Below, piece after piece: positions 1 through 7,427 of a stretch of DNA of 53,834 bases. Source of the stretch: an uncultured Oscillospiraceae bacterium (GTDB lineage Bacteria > Bacillota > Clostridia > Oscillospirales > Oscillospiraceae); NCBI GenBank assembly GCA_944386985.1, contig CALXDD010000016.1, positions 1 through 53,834 of the forward strand. Direction: 5' to 3'. A program made the translations under genes and the position numbers. How positions within the stretch are numbered: position 1 is the first letter of the stretch; each line of letters opens with the position of its first letter. The notes under the pieces were generated by a model. The model saw nothing but the letters and a program-made list of their open reading frames with translations. It searched no databases and was not told the origin of the DNA.

Positions 1-112
1 AAAAAGGGGCGCAGGATCAGCCGTTTTGTCTCGATCACCATATTTCGGCACCTCAAGAAAAGTAAAAATGGATAGTGGAATTTTATCAAATAGTTTTGTT
101 GTAAAAGTTAAG

Positions 113-150
113 AAAAATCCGTCAAAATCACAAGATTTTGACGGATTTTT
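113..150 (-). terminator. Terminator downstream of tRNA-Pro
   Basis: A perfect 17-bp inverted repeat (113-129 with 134-150) with a 4-nt loop starts at the CCA end of the tRNA. On the minus strand the second arm ends in a T run, as in an intrinsic terminator. The arms are symmetrical (A-run and T-run), so it could also work on the plus strand. Confidence 0.85.
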
Positions 151-225
151 GGTCCGAGTGGGGCGATTCGAACGCCCGGCCCCGTGAACCCAAATCACGT
201 GCGCTACCAACTGCGCTACACCCGG
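150..225 (-). tRNA. tRNA-Pro (anticodon TGG)
   Basis: The minus strand folds into a complete cloverleaf. The 7-bp acceptor stem pairs CCGGGTG with CACTCGG with one G-T wobble. The D arm contains AGCGCAGTTGGTAGCGC. The anticodon stem CGTGA/TCACG closes the loop TTTGGGT, giving anticodon TGG. The T arm carries GTTCGAATC, followed by discriminator A and an encoded CCA. It is the only intact copy here. Partial copies lie directly upstream on the same strand, so this tRNA is the surviving member of a duplicated locus. Confidence 0.95.
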
Positions 226-330
226 ATATAAAATGATTATAACTGTGGTCAAACATGTGGTCAAGGCCGTTTTTTGACCAACGACTTTGCCGAAATGGTT
301 CCCGCTTCTGGTAGTGTCCCAGCGGGTTGC
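189..330 (-). repeat. 142-bp direct repeat, copy 1 (tRNA-Pro 5' half, promoter, upstream sequence)
   Basis: This segment recurs at 371-512 with one mismatch (C at 291, G at 473). It holds the tRNA 5' half down to the anticodon loop, the consensus promoter, and about 65 bp containing the short repeats TTGACCACA. The unit period is 182 bp. Near-identity points to a recent tandem duplication. Confidence 0.95.
236..264 (-). promoter_or_regulatory. Promoter of tRNA-Pro
   Basis: On the minus strand TTGACC and a perfect TATAAT are separated by 17 nt, ending 11 nt before the first tRNA base. An exact second copy lies at 418-446, upstream of the truncated tRNA copy, because the promoter is part of the duplicated segment. 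Confidence 0.85.
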
Positions 331-370
331 GGGGTTGCGGTTTTGTCCTCATGGATGGCCCCCGCGCGCT

Positions 371-407
371 CCCAAATCACGTGCGCTACCAACTGCGCTA
401 CACCCGG
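371..407 (-). pseudogene. Truncated tRNA-Pro, 5' half only
   Basis: The minus strand is identical to the functional tRNA from the acceptor 5' strand through the D arm and anticodon (TTTGGG). It then diverges into GC-rich sequence leading to CCATCCATGAGG. The 3' anticodon strand, T arm, acceptor 3' strand and CCA are missing, so no tRNA can form although the promoter remains. A stable 5'-half transcript is conceivable but unproven. Confidence 0.85.
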
Positions 408-512
408 ATATAAAATGATTATAACTGTGGTCAAACATGTGGTCAAGGCCGTTTTTTGACCAACGACTTTGCGGAAATGGTTCCCGCTTCTGGTAGTGTC
501 CCAGCGGGTTGC
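371..512 (-). repeat. 142-bp direct repeat, copy 2
   Basis: Second copy of the segment at 189-330, 141 of 142 bases identical. It keeps a full promoter (418-446), but the tRNA it would drive is cut just after the anticodon. Confidence 0.95.
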
Positions 513-548
513 AACGTTTTGCTTTTTCCCTCATGGATGGGCGGGATA

Positions 549-588
549 TGCTCCCAAAGCAGGCGCGCTACCAGCTGCGCTACACCCC
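549..588 (-). pseudogene. Second degenerate tRNA-Pro 5' half
   Basis: The minus strand reads GGGGTGTAGCGCAGC, a D arm, and then TTTGGGAGCA, a tRNA-Pro pattern slightly different from the intact copy. It breaks off after the anticodon region into the same CCATCCATGAGG-type flank (plus strand 532-540). A further scrap with only the anticodon loop (TTTGGGAGC) lies at 605-620, with its own CATCCATG flank at 588-596. Confidence 0.75.
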
Positions 589-665
589 ATGGATGGGCCC
601 GGTATGCTCCCAAACCGTGCAACTGCCTGCGTGCTGACAAAATTCTCTCCTGCTCAGTAACTTTC

Positions 666-697
666 ATACTGCTGGGGGCGTGCGCCCCCAGCAGTAT
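666..697 (-). terminator. Long hairpin after the ligase gene
   Basis: A perfect 15-bp stem (666-680 with 683-697) with a 2-nt loop lies just past the stop codon of the O-antigen-ligase-type gene. No clear T run follows on either strand. It may act as a transcript-end stabiliser or weak terminator. Confidence 0.5.
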
Positions 698-701
698 GCT
701 A

Positions 702-2240
702 TTATACACGATCTCTTTCCAATTTGCAAACCTTAATTGCTGCCAAAGTCAGACCAAACACAAACCAAAACACAAACATAATTCGGGGATACGTCCACAG
801 ATAGTCCGCAAGACCGCACACCATGGCGCCCAAAATCGCTACTGTACCGCCGATTGCCATGTGACGGGCCGTCTGGTCCTCTGTAGTCTTTACTGCCCGG
901 GCTGTCTCCTTCATAGTCCAAATCACACTGCCGCAGAAGGACAGAAGTCCCACAATTCCTGTCTCCGCCCAAATCTGCATCAACGTATTGTGGGCATGGA
1001 CAAAGGGCGCTGTGCCCTGGTAATAGCCATTCATTTTCACGGCCTGCCGCACCGCATCCGCGCCCAAGCCGGCGCCGGTAAGCGGATCGTTCGCCAGCAG
1101 CTTGATGGCCGCCTCATACTGGGGAAACCGACTGCTGGTAGAGGTATCGCTCATATTTGTAATCGTTAAAATCCGGTTCAGAACGAAATCCGGCAGCACT
1201 GGAATGGCCGCAATAGCCACCACGATTCCCAGAGGGATCAGCTTTCGATTCCACAAAAATACATAGATGAATGCCGCGGCTGCCAAGCCTACCCAACTGG
1301 CACGGGATAAAGTCATCGCCATGCAGATGGCTCCGATTCCAAATACAACCAGCGCTGCCAGCTTTCCCCACCACCGGCGGGAGGTAAAAATCAGCGCCAC
1401 CAAAATGGGCAGTCCCAGCAAAAGGAGCTCTCCCAATGCATTCGGGTTCTCAAAATAGGAATAGACCCGCCCCGGCATATCCGCGTTCACGGACAGATCC
1501 ACATAGGAGGGGTTTACATCCACCCCGATCACCACACCCTGATAAATGCCGTAGCCCGCAGCTGCCAGGATGCCAAGGCCCAGACCGCCCCCCAGCCGCA
1601 AAAGCTGAGCGCTGTTGGACACTGCGTTCACCAGGGTCACTACCACCAGAATACAGGCAATGTGGTATATCAGATACCGCCCGGAAAGATTCGGATAGTC
1701 AGACAGCGGTACCGCTGCCACCACTGCGAAGAAGAAAAACGGCAGATAGGGGCCAAAATCCCGGGTGGATAACCGAACTTTCAAGTCGTTCATGGACCCC
1801 AGGAAAATCAGGCACAGCACAAAGGCAAACAGCAGCACACTGTAGGCATTGTTCCAATACTTATAGGGAATACAGAGAATTATGGCAATAAACCAGCTGG
1901 CAGCCACAAAGGCCTCCTTGCCGATCTCAAAGGCCAGGGTGGCGAAAACGCTCTCGTCAAAGGGCCGGCGCAGCAGCTTATAAATCCACTGGATCACATA
2001 CAGCGGAAGATTCAGCACCAGATCAATGATGCGCCGGAGCATACTCTCCGGCCAGAGGCGGCTGAGGCGGCTCTCGTCATAGAACAGGTGAACCAGAAAA
2101 CTGCCCTCCCACTTCCGGCTGAGCCATGCAAGAAAGCGGGACGCCTGGCAGCCCACAAAGCTTTGCCGCCAGGCCCCCTCCAGCCACTGCCAGAAGGTAT
2201 AGAGCAAATGCCAGAGAAAACTTTCGGATAGATACGACAT
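702..2240 (-). CDS. O-antigen ligase / polymerase family membrane protein
   Basis: A 512-residue polytopic membrane protein. After a roughly 100-residue N-terminal segment come about ten hydrophobic helices. The Wzy_C-type hallmarks are SYFENPNALGE (about 261-271), LSRASW (311-316) and the extracytoplasmic loop HAHNTLMQIWAETG (about 415-428). Such proteins polymerise or ligate undecaprenyl-linked oligosaccharides on the outer face of the membrane. It lies 16 bp behind a GT2 glycosyltransferase and shares its promoter at 3323-3351. In a Gram-positive the role is more likely capsule or wall polysaccharide polymerisation, or protein glycosylation, than LPS ligation. Substrate unknown. Confidence 0.88.
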   Translation of the reverse strand: MSYLSESFLWHLLYTFWQWLEGAWRQSFVGCQASRFLAWLSRKWEGSFLVHLFYDESRLSRLWPESMLRRIIDLVLNLPLYVIQWIYKLLRRPFDESVFATLAFEIGKEAFVAASWFIAIILCIPYKYWNNAYSVLLFAFVLCLIFLGSMNDLKVRLSTRDFGPYLPFFFFAVVAAVPLSDYPNLSGRYLIYHIACILVVVTLVNAVSNSAQLLRLGGGLGLGILAAAGYGIYQGVVIGVDVNPSYVDLSVNADMPGRVYSYFENPNALGELLLLGLPILVALIFTSRRWWGKLAALVVFGIGAICMAMTLSRASWVGLAAAAFIYVFLWNRKLIPLGIVVAIAAIPVLPDFVLNRILTITNMSDTSTSSRFPQYEAAIKLLANDPLTGAGLGADAVRQAVKMNGYYQGTAPFVHAHNTLMQIWAETGIVGLLSFCGSVIWTMKETARAVKTTEDQTARHMAIGGTVAILGAMVCGLADYLWTYPRIMFVFWFVFGLTLAAIKVCKLERDRV

Positions 2241-2256
2241 AGCGGGGGTCCTTTCC

Positions 2257-3276
2257 TTATTTGTTCCGGTTTTTAAAACGATACAGCATCGTCAGCAGCC
2301 CAAACTGCCGGCGGCGGATCAATCCCGCCACGATCTGCTTGTTCCTCCCCATCCCCTGGGGCACCACGGCGGCAATGGCCTGGCGCATCTCCGGAAGCTC
2401 CGTATAGGCTTCCACCCGCTTCTGCTTCTCCTTGAAGCTGGCGGGATTGCCGGGGGCGTACTCGTTGCTCACCGCAATAAGAAGCCCCGCCCAATTGGTG
2501 TTCTCCCGCCAGCGTGGGCTGTGGCGGTGGAGATCATAACGACGGACCAGATCCTCTTTCCGCTCCATAAAGCGGTGGAACACCTCCATATAGTCCTTCA
2601 TGTACTTGTGGGTAGCGGAGGACGCATTCCAATAGTAGTTATACAGCGGCGCGTCCACAATGGCCAGACGGCGGGCATTGCAGAAATACTCCAACAAAAA
2701 CAGCTCGTCCTCCAGATAAGCCCCCTCAAAGGTAATGTGGTTTTCCGCGATAATCGCCCGAGTATAGAGGAAGCGCCAGATGAAGCCGTTGAGCACCGGC
2801 TGACTGAGCCGCTCCCCCAGAAGGCGGTTGACGATACCGGAAGTGATCTTCTCAGGTCCGTAAACTCCGGCGGGCAGGGCAGGCGCCTCCACCGTGGAGG
2901 TCCCGTCCTCCGCCACGTTGCGGTGGGCGCAGCCCGAGGCGTCGGCACTGTGGGCCTCCAGCACCCGAAGAAGCTCCTCCAGGGCGTTGGGCTCCAGCCA
3001 GTCGTCGCTGTCCACAAAGGCGATATAATCCCCCTGGGCCTTTTCCAACCCTAAATTCCTGGCGGAACTGACACCGCCGTTCTCCTTATGAAACACCCGG
3101 ACCCGATCGTCCTCCTGGGCAATGGTATCACAGAGAGCTCCGCTCTGGTCCGGCGAACCGTCATCAATGAGCAGGAGCTCCAGGTTGGGATAGGTCTGGG
3201 TGAGGATGCTGTCGGTGCATTTGCGTAAAAAAGCCTCCGCCTTATAGACGGGGACGATAACAGAGATCAAAGCCAT
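2257..3276 (-). CDS. Family 2 glycosyltransferase
   Basis: A 339-residue cytoplasmic GT-A enzyme beginning MALISVIVPVYKAE. DDG at residues 38-40 and DSDD at 89-92 are the nucleotide-sugar and metal-binding acidic motifs. ENGGVSSARN is the usual GT2 signature. The open frame extends 25 codons upstream, but the ATG at 3276 is chosen because GGGAGG lies at the right distance before it. The extended start would lie inside the -10 region. It is first in a two-gene operon with the ligase/polymerase-like protein and probably adds a sugar to the lipid-linked glycan that partner handles. No transmembrane segment is evident. Confidence 0.9.
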   Translation of the reverse strand: MALISVIVPVYKAEAFLRKCTDSILTQTYPNLELLLIDDGSPDQSGALCDTIAQEDDRVRVFHKENGGVSSARNLGLEKAQGDYIAFVDSDDWLEPNALEELLRVLEAHSADASGCAHRNVAEDGTSTVEAPALPAGVYGPEKITSGIVNRLLGERLSQPVLNGFIWRFLYTRAIIAENHITFEGAYLEDELFLLEYFCNARRLAIVDAPLYNYYWNASSATHKYMKDYMEVFHRFMERKEDLVRRYDLHRHSPRWRENTNWAGLLIAVSNEYAPGNPASFKEKQKRVEAYTELPEMRQAIAAVVPQGMGRNKQIVAGLIRRRQFGLLTMLYRFKNRNK

Positions 3277-3322
3277 AAGAAACCTCCCTATTCGGTCAGA
3301 AACGGCGTGACATTCCAGAATG

Positions 3323-3351
3323 ATTATACCGTCCCGGCGGAATTCTGTCAA
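3323..3351 (-). promoter_or_regulatory. Consensus sigma-A promoter for the GT2/ligase operon
   Basis: The minus strand has TTGACA, a 17-nt spacer and TATAAT, matching the housekeeping consensus at all twelve positions. It sits 46 bp before the GT2 start. Confidence 0.9.
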
Positions 3352-3370
3352 CCGCTATCCCCCGCTTTCC

Positions 3371-3416
3371 AAAAAGCGCTCCCGCCGTCAACTATCCACC
3401 GGCGAGAGCGCTTTTT
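3371..3416 (-). terminator. Terminator after trmD
   Basis: The arms AAAAAGCGCT-CCCGCCG and CGGCGAGAGCGCTTTTT form a long stem immediately after the trmD stop. On the minus strand it ends in a T run. Confidence 0.8.
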
Positions 3417-4192
3417 CACTGGTTTTCTTGGGCCTGTTCCTTCTCAAATTGCTCCAGGGCCTCTGCCAGCAGCTTCCGGTCCTGCTTATTTCCCTGGAAA
3501 TCCTCCTTTCGGAAAATATCCGGCCGGCGGCGGAGAGTCCGCAAAATGGCCTCCTTCCGCCGCCAGCGCCGGACCTTCTCATGGTCGCCGCTGAGAAGCA
3601 CCTCCGGCACCGCCCGTTCGTGCCACACCGCAGGACGGCTGAACTGCGGATACTCCAAAAGGCCGTTCCAGTGGCTCTCTTCCTCAAAGCACTCCGGGTC
3701 CGGCAGCACCCCCGGCACCATGCGGCACACCGCGTCCGCCACCGCCATGGCGGGAATCTCTCCGCCGGTGAGGACAAAGTCCCCCAGAGAAATTTCCTCG
3801 TCCACGCACTCGTCGATGAACCGCTGATCGATGCCCTCATAGTGTCCACAGACCAGGATCAGGTGATCATAGTCCCGAAGGAGCTGCCGGGCCTTTCCCT
3901 GGGTGAAGGTCTCCCCGCAGGGGGAGAGATAGATGGTCCGGCCGGGGCCGTGGGTCTCCCGGATATACTGCCAGCAGCGGTAGAGGGGGTCCGCCTGCAT
4001 CACCGCCCCCCGGCCGCCGCCGTAGGGGTAGTCATCCACCTGCTTCTGCTTGTTGGTGGTAAAATCCCGGATCTGGTGAGCGTCCACCCGAATAAACCCC
4101 CGCTCCTGGGCCCGGCCCAGAATGGACTCGTTCATCATATCCCCCACTGTCTCGGGAAAGAGGGTCATAATATCGATGCTGTAATTTGCCAT
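3416..4192 (-). CDS. trmD: tRNA (guanine-N1-)-methyltransferase TrmD
   Basis: A 258-residue SPOUT methyltransferase that makes m1G37 in tRNAs reading CNN and GGN-type codons, using S-adenosylmethionine, and so prevents +1 frameshifting. The start (SIDIMTLFPE), PYGGGRGAVMQ and the knotted SAM-binding region (VCGHYEGIDQRF, then LTGGEIPAM) are all clear. Length is normal. Its ATG lies 1 bp downstream of the rimM stop, so the two are co-transcribed and probably translationally coupled. One substrate class, tRNA-Pro, is encoded in this same window. The usual neighbours rpsP and rplS are absent. Confidence 0.97.
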   Translation of the reverse strand: MANYSIDIMTLFPETVGDMMNESILGRAQERGFIRVDAHQIRDFTTNKQKQVDDYPYGGGRGAVMQADPLYRCWQYIRETHGPGRTIYLSPCGETFTQGKARQLLRDYDHLILVCGHYEGIDQRFIDECVDEEISLGDFVLTGGEIPAMAVADAVCRMVPGVLPDPECFEEESHWNGLLEYPQFSRPAVWHERAVPEVLLSGDHEKVRRWRRKEAILRTLRRRPDIFRKEDFQGNKQDRKLLAEALEQFEKEQAQENQ

Positions 4193-4193
4193 C

Positions 4194-4691
4194 TCAGATC
4201 AGTCCCTCCCATACATGGATCTTCATGGTCCCCTTGTCAATGTCGATCTCCTGGATGAAGGCGGGCACTGCGGGGACGAGGATCTCCTTCCCCCCTTCCC
4301 CGTCAATGGCGTAAACGTCGTGGGCGGGATAGGGCACCACATCCTTCACCTGTCCCAGGATCTCCCCTGTCTCCGCATTCACAGCCGTGAGACCGATCAG
4401 CTCGGCGGTGAAATACTGCCCGTCCGGCAGCTGCACATCCCGGCGGCGGATGGACACCGTCTTTCCCTTGAAGGCCAGGGCTCCGTCCAGATCCGTCACC
4501 TCCGGGAAGGTCAGCAGCAGGCAATTCTTGTGGACCCGGGCAGAGGAGGGCTTGTAGGGTCTGCCGTCAATATACAGTGTCTTCACCCGCCTGAGCAGCT
4601 CCGCCTCCACATCCCAGGGGTTCAGCTTCATCTCCCCCCGGACGCCGTGGGTATTGACAATCTGGCCGATTTCGATATATTCCAGCTTCAT
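4194..4691 (-). CDS. rimM: Ribosome maturation factor RimM
   Basis: A 165-residue 16S rRNA processing factor that binds r-protein S19 and helps mature the 30S head. The N-terminal RimM domain opens with EIGQIVNTHGVRGEMK. The C-terminal PRC-barrel half includes GQVKDVVPYPAHDVYAI. The ATG at 4691 follows a strong AGGAGG. It is first in a two-gene unit with trmD. In most Firmicutes it is preceded by rpsP and a KH-domain gene. Here the upstream neighbour is an AT-rich intergenic region and an unrelated divergent operon. Confidence 0.96.
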   Translation of the reverse strand: MKLEYIEIGQIVNTHGVRGEMKLNPWDVEAELLRRVKTLYIDGRPYKPSSARVHKNCLLLTFPEVTDLDGALAFKGKTVSIRRRDVQLPDGQYFTAELIGLTAVNAETGEILGQVKDVVPYPAHDVYAIDGEGGKEILVPAVPAFIQEIDIDKGTMKIHVWEGLI

Positions 4692-4731
4692 GGGTGTTCC
4701 TTCCTCCTGTCTCTCTCCTGTTCAAATGTTC

Positions 4732-4760
4732 ATATTACCGTGAAACCCCTCTGTTGTCAA
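4732..4760 (-). promoter_or_regulatory. Promoter of rimM-trmD
   Basis: The minus strand shows TTGACA, a 17-nt spacer and TAATAT, 41 bp before the rimM start. Having its own strong promoter fits separation of this pair from the usual rpsP operon. Confidence 0.8.
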
Positions 4761-5308
4761 TGCGGGCCGCCCCTACTCCCTGACGTCTGTCAATATGCCC
4801 TCACTTTTTCACTCCCTGAGGGGCTCTTGACATTTCAGCGTTTTCCACAACGATTTTTATCGAAAATATTTTTATCTTCATTTTATCTTTTTACAAGCAT
4901 TTTGATTATTTAATATATTTCCGGTAATTTTGCAATATTCTCAGTATATTTTAATCTATATAAAAATATTTTTGTGTTTTTTTGTTGTGGACATTTTTCT
5001 TTTTCTTCTCTATGTTTTAACAATAAATTGAGTTTTTCTGTAAATTTCTTGTTAACAGAAAAAATTTTTACATTGATTTTTCTTCGCAATCTGTCATAAT
5101 TTAAAAAAAGGAAGCGTTTTCTCACGGAAACTCCATGAATTTTGTACAGGGCAGCGCTTCTTGTGCGAAAAATTTTTTACGCTTTTGTTTCTTTGGCTGT
5201 TGTCCGCCGCACGGCAACATTTTCCCTTACATTTCCAATATGGAGCAAGCGCATCCTGCGGCATCCTATTTTTACATCAGGAATGGAACGAAGAAGGAGG
5301 AACTTACC
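4761..5308. other. AT-rich divergent intergenic region
   Basis: About 550 bp between the rimM promoter and the lyase start, with no convincing gene. Roughly 4840-5110 is conspicuously AT-rich with many T and A runs, in sharp contrast to the GC-rich surroundings. It looks like a control region for the sialic-acid-type operon. Short open frames here have low-complexity Lys/Phe-rich translations and no ribosome binding site. Confidence 0.6.
5073..5100 (+). promoter_or_regulatory. Candidate promoter of the lyase/symporter operon
   Basis: TTGATT and CATAAT are separated by 16 nt, at the downstream edge of the AT-rich region. This predicts a leader of about 200 nt before the ATG at 5309. AT-richness makes chance matches likely. 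Confidence 0.45.
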
Positions 5309-5785
5309 ATGAGCCTCTTTGCCGAGATGATGAAGAACCCCAAGGTTATCGGCGTGAAGAACTCCTCCATGCCCACCCAGGACATCCAGATGTTCAAGGC
5401 CGCCGGTAAGGCCGCCAAGGGCGACTTCGTGGTGTTCAACGGTCCCGACGAGCAGTTTGCGGCCGGACGGGCTATCGGCGCTGACGGCGGCATCGGCGGC
5501 ACCTACGGCGTGATGCCCGAGTTATTCTTGAAGCTCAACGAGCTGATTGCGGCCGGTGAACGGGAGAAGGCTGCCGCCCTGCAGTATGATATCAACGAGA
5601 TCATCTACAAGATGTGCTCCAGCCACGCCAACATGTACGCCGTGGCCAAGGAGATGCTCCGTATCAACGCCGGCCTCGATATCGGCGGCGTCCGCGAGCC
5701 TCTGGAGAACCTGCAGGAGGCGGATAAGGCCATCGCCAAAGCTGCCGCAGAAATGGTGTGCGCCGCCAAGGCCAAATATCTGTAA
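5309..5785 (+). CDS. C-terminal half of an N-acetylneuraminate lyase/DapA-family protein (N-terminally truncated)
   Basis: A 158-residue protein equivalent to the second half of the class I aldolase TIM barrel found in N-acetylneuraminate lyase and dihydrodipicolinate synthase. The family is normally about 290-300 residues. The Schiff-base lysine is kept in KVIGVKNSS (about residues 11-19), followed by GADGGIGGTYGVMPEL and the C-terminal helices. The first half, with the substrate-carboxylate motif and the catalytic tyrosine, is absent, and the upstream reading frame shows no lyase-like sequence. The ATG has a textbook AAGGAGG eight bases upstream, so it is probably translated. Position before an SSS symporter and a YhcH gene points to sialic acid use. 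It is either a deletion relic or a half-barrel needing a partner; classical activity alone is unlikely. Confidence 0.8.
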   Translation: MSLFAEMMKNPKVIGVKNSSMPTQDIQMFKAAGKAAKGDFVVFNGPDEQFAAGRAIGADGGIGGTYGVMPELFLKLNELIAAGEREKAAALQYDINEIIYKMCSSHANMYAVAKEMLRINAGLDIGGVREPLENLQEADKAIAKAAAEMVCAAKAKYL

Positions 5786-5837
5786 ATCTCAGCCGCTGTA
5801 CTGGTTATGATTTTACTGTTGTAAGGGAGAAACGTCA

Positions 5838-7355
5838 ATGAATATGCAAGGCTTCACATACATCGATCTTGCTGTGCTGATCGTGTACCTGCTGGCTGTG
5901 CTCCTTGCCGGCCTGCACTTCGCCAAGAAGGAGATGCAGGGCAAGGAATACTTCAAGGGTGACGGCACCGTGCCCTGGTGGGTCACCTCCGTGTCCATCT
6001 TCGCCACCCTCCTCAGCCCCATTTCCTTCCTGTCCCTGGCCGGCAACTCCTACGCCGGCAGCTGGCTTCTGTGGTTTGCTCAGCTGGGCATGCTGCTGGC
6101 CATCCCCCTGACCATCAAGTTCTTCCTGCCGATCTACAGCAGCCTGGATATTGATACCGCCTACCACTACCTGGAACTGCGCTTCGGCAGCAAGTTTCTG
6201 CGGGTGCTGGGCGCCGTTATGTTCATCATCTATCAGATCGGCCGTATGTCCATCATTATGTACCTGCCCTGCATGGTACTGGCGGAGCTGATGGGGATCA
6301 ACGTGAACATCCTCATTATCATCATGGGCATCATTGCCATCATCTACTCCTATACCGGCGGCCTGAAGAGCGTGCTGTGGACCGACTTCATCCAGGGCTC
6401 TGTGCTGCTCATCGGCGTCACCTTCGGCCTCATCTTCCTCATCAGCCATTTGGACGGCGGCTTCGGGGCTATTCTTAACGAGTTTACCAACAACCACAAG
6501 TTCCTGGCTGAAAATGAGCCGATCTTTGACGCCAACATTCTGAAGAACAGCGTGTTTCTGCTGATCGTGGGCGCCGGCTTCAACACCATGAGCTCCTATG
6601 TGTCCTCTCAGGACATCGTGCAGCGCTTTACCACCACCACCGATACCAAGAAGCTGAACAAGATGATGCTGGCCAACGGCGGCCTGTCCATTTTCATCGC
6701 CACTGTGTTCTACCTCATCGGTACCGGCCTCTACGCTTTCTATCAGACCCAGGGCAACCCCCTGCCCCCCGCTGCCCAGCAGGACCAGATCTTCGCCTCC
6801 TGGATTGCCTTTGAGCTGCCTGTAGGCGTCACCGGTCTGCTGCTGGCTGCCATCTATGCTGCAGCCCAGTCCACCCTGTCCACCGGTCTTAACTCTGTGG
6901 CCTCCAGCTGGACCCTGGACATTCAGGAGCGCCTGTCCAGGAAGAAGCTGAGCTTTGCCACCCAGACCAAGATCGGCCAGTGGGTCTCCCTGCTGGTGGG
7001 AATCTTCTCCATTGTGGTGGCTATGGTGCTGGCCAACGGCGGCGTGACCTCCGCCTATGAGTGGTTCAACGGCTTTATGGGCCTGGTGCTGGGCATCCTG
7101 GTGGGCACCTTCATCCTGGGAGCCTTTACCAAGACAGCCAACACCTTCGGCGCTACCGTAGCCTTTGTGGCCGCCTCCGCTGTGATGGTCTTTATCAAGT
7201 ACGGCCCTTACTCCGCCGATGTGTCCATCTGGTGCTACTCCATCATCTCCATCGCCGTGTCCCTGATCGTGGGCATCCCCGCCAGCATGATCTGGCGTGC
7301 AGTGAAGGGGGACAAGAGTGTTCCCGCCCCCCACACCACCATTTACAAGGACTGA
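5838..7355 (+). CDS. Sodium:solute symporter (SSS family), probable sialic acid transporter
   Basis: A 505-residue SSS-family membrane protein with about 13 helices. Recognisable features are the N-terminal helix with an Asp (IDLAVLIVYLLAVL), the PWWVTSVSIFATLLSPISFL segment, and YSYTGGLKSVLWTDFIQG, a core family motif around TM5. It should import its substrate with sodium. SSS transporters next to neuraminate lyase-like and YhcH genes are a known sialic acid uptake arrangement, so N-acetylneuraminate or a related acid sugar is the best guess. It starts 52 bp after the truncated lyase with its own AAGGGAG site. Confidence 0.88.
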   Translation: MNMQGFTYIDLAVLIVYLLAVLLAGLHFAKKEMQGKEYFKGDGTVPWWVTSVSIFATLLSPISFLSLAGNSYAGSWLLWFAQLGMLLAIPLTIKFFLPIYSSLDIDTAYHYLELRFGSKFLRVLGAVMFIIYQIGRMSIIMYLPCMVLAELMGINVNILIIIMGIIAIIYSYTGGLKSVLWTDFIQGSVLLIGVTFGLIFLISHLDGGFGAILNEFTNNHKFLAENEPIFDANILKNSVFLLIVGAGFNTMSSYVSSQDIVQRFTTTTDTKKLNKMMLANGGLSIFIATVFYLIGTGLYAFYQTQGNPLPPAAQQDQIFASWIAFELPVGVTGLLLAAIYAAAQSTLSTGLNSVASSWTLDIQERLSRKKLSFATQTKIGQWVSLLVGIFSIVVAMVLANGGVTSAYEWFNGFMGLVLGILVGTFILGAFTKTANTFGATVAFVAASAVMVFIKYGPYSADVSIWCYSIISIAVSLIVGIPASMIWRAVKGDKSVPAPHTTIYKD

Positions 7356-7375
7356 TCCATCATTTTTCATGACGG

Positions 7376-7402
7376 GCCTCCCGGCGCTGCTTGCCGGGAG
7401 GC
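7376..7402 (+). other. Intercistronic hairpin
   Basis: A perfect 10-bp GC-rich stem (7376-7385 with 7393-7402) lies between the symporter and the YhcH gene. No T run follows, so it more likely protects the upstream mRNA or tunes expression than terminates transcription. Confidence 0.55.
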
Positions 7403-7427
7403 TCCATAATAAAAGGAGGCCATATTC

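Noticed and set aside
128-709. Several short open frames across the tRNA-Pro region
   Set aside because: They run through the tRNA, its truncated copies and the promoter repeat on both strands, have no ribosome binding sites, and their similarity to one another only reflects the DNA repeat.
4910-5125. 71-codon minus-strand frame in the AT-rich region
   Set aside because: Composition is Lys/Leu/Phe-rich as expected from AT-rich DNA, with no ribosome binding site, and it overlaps the likely control region.
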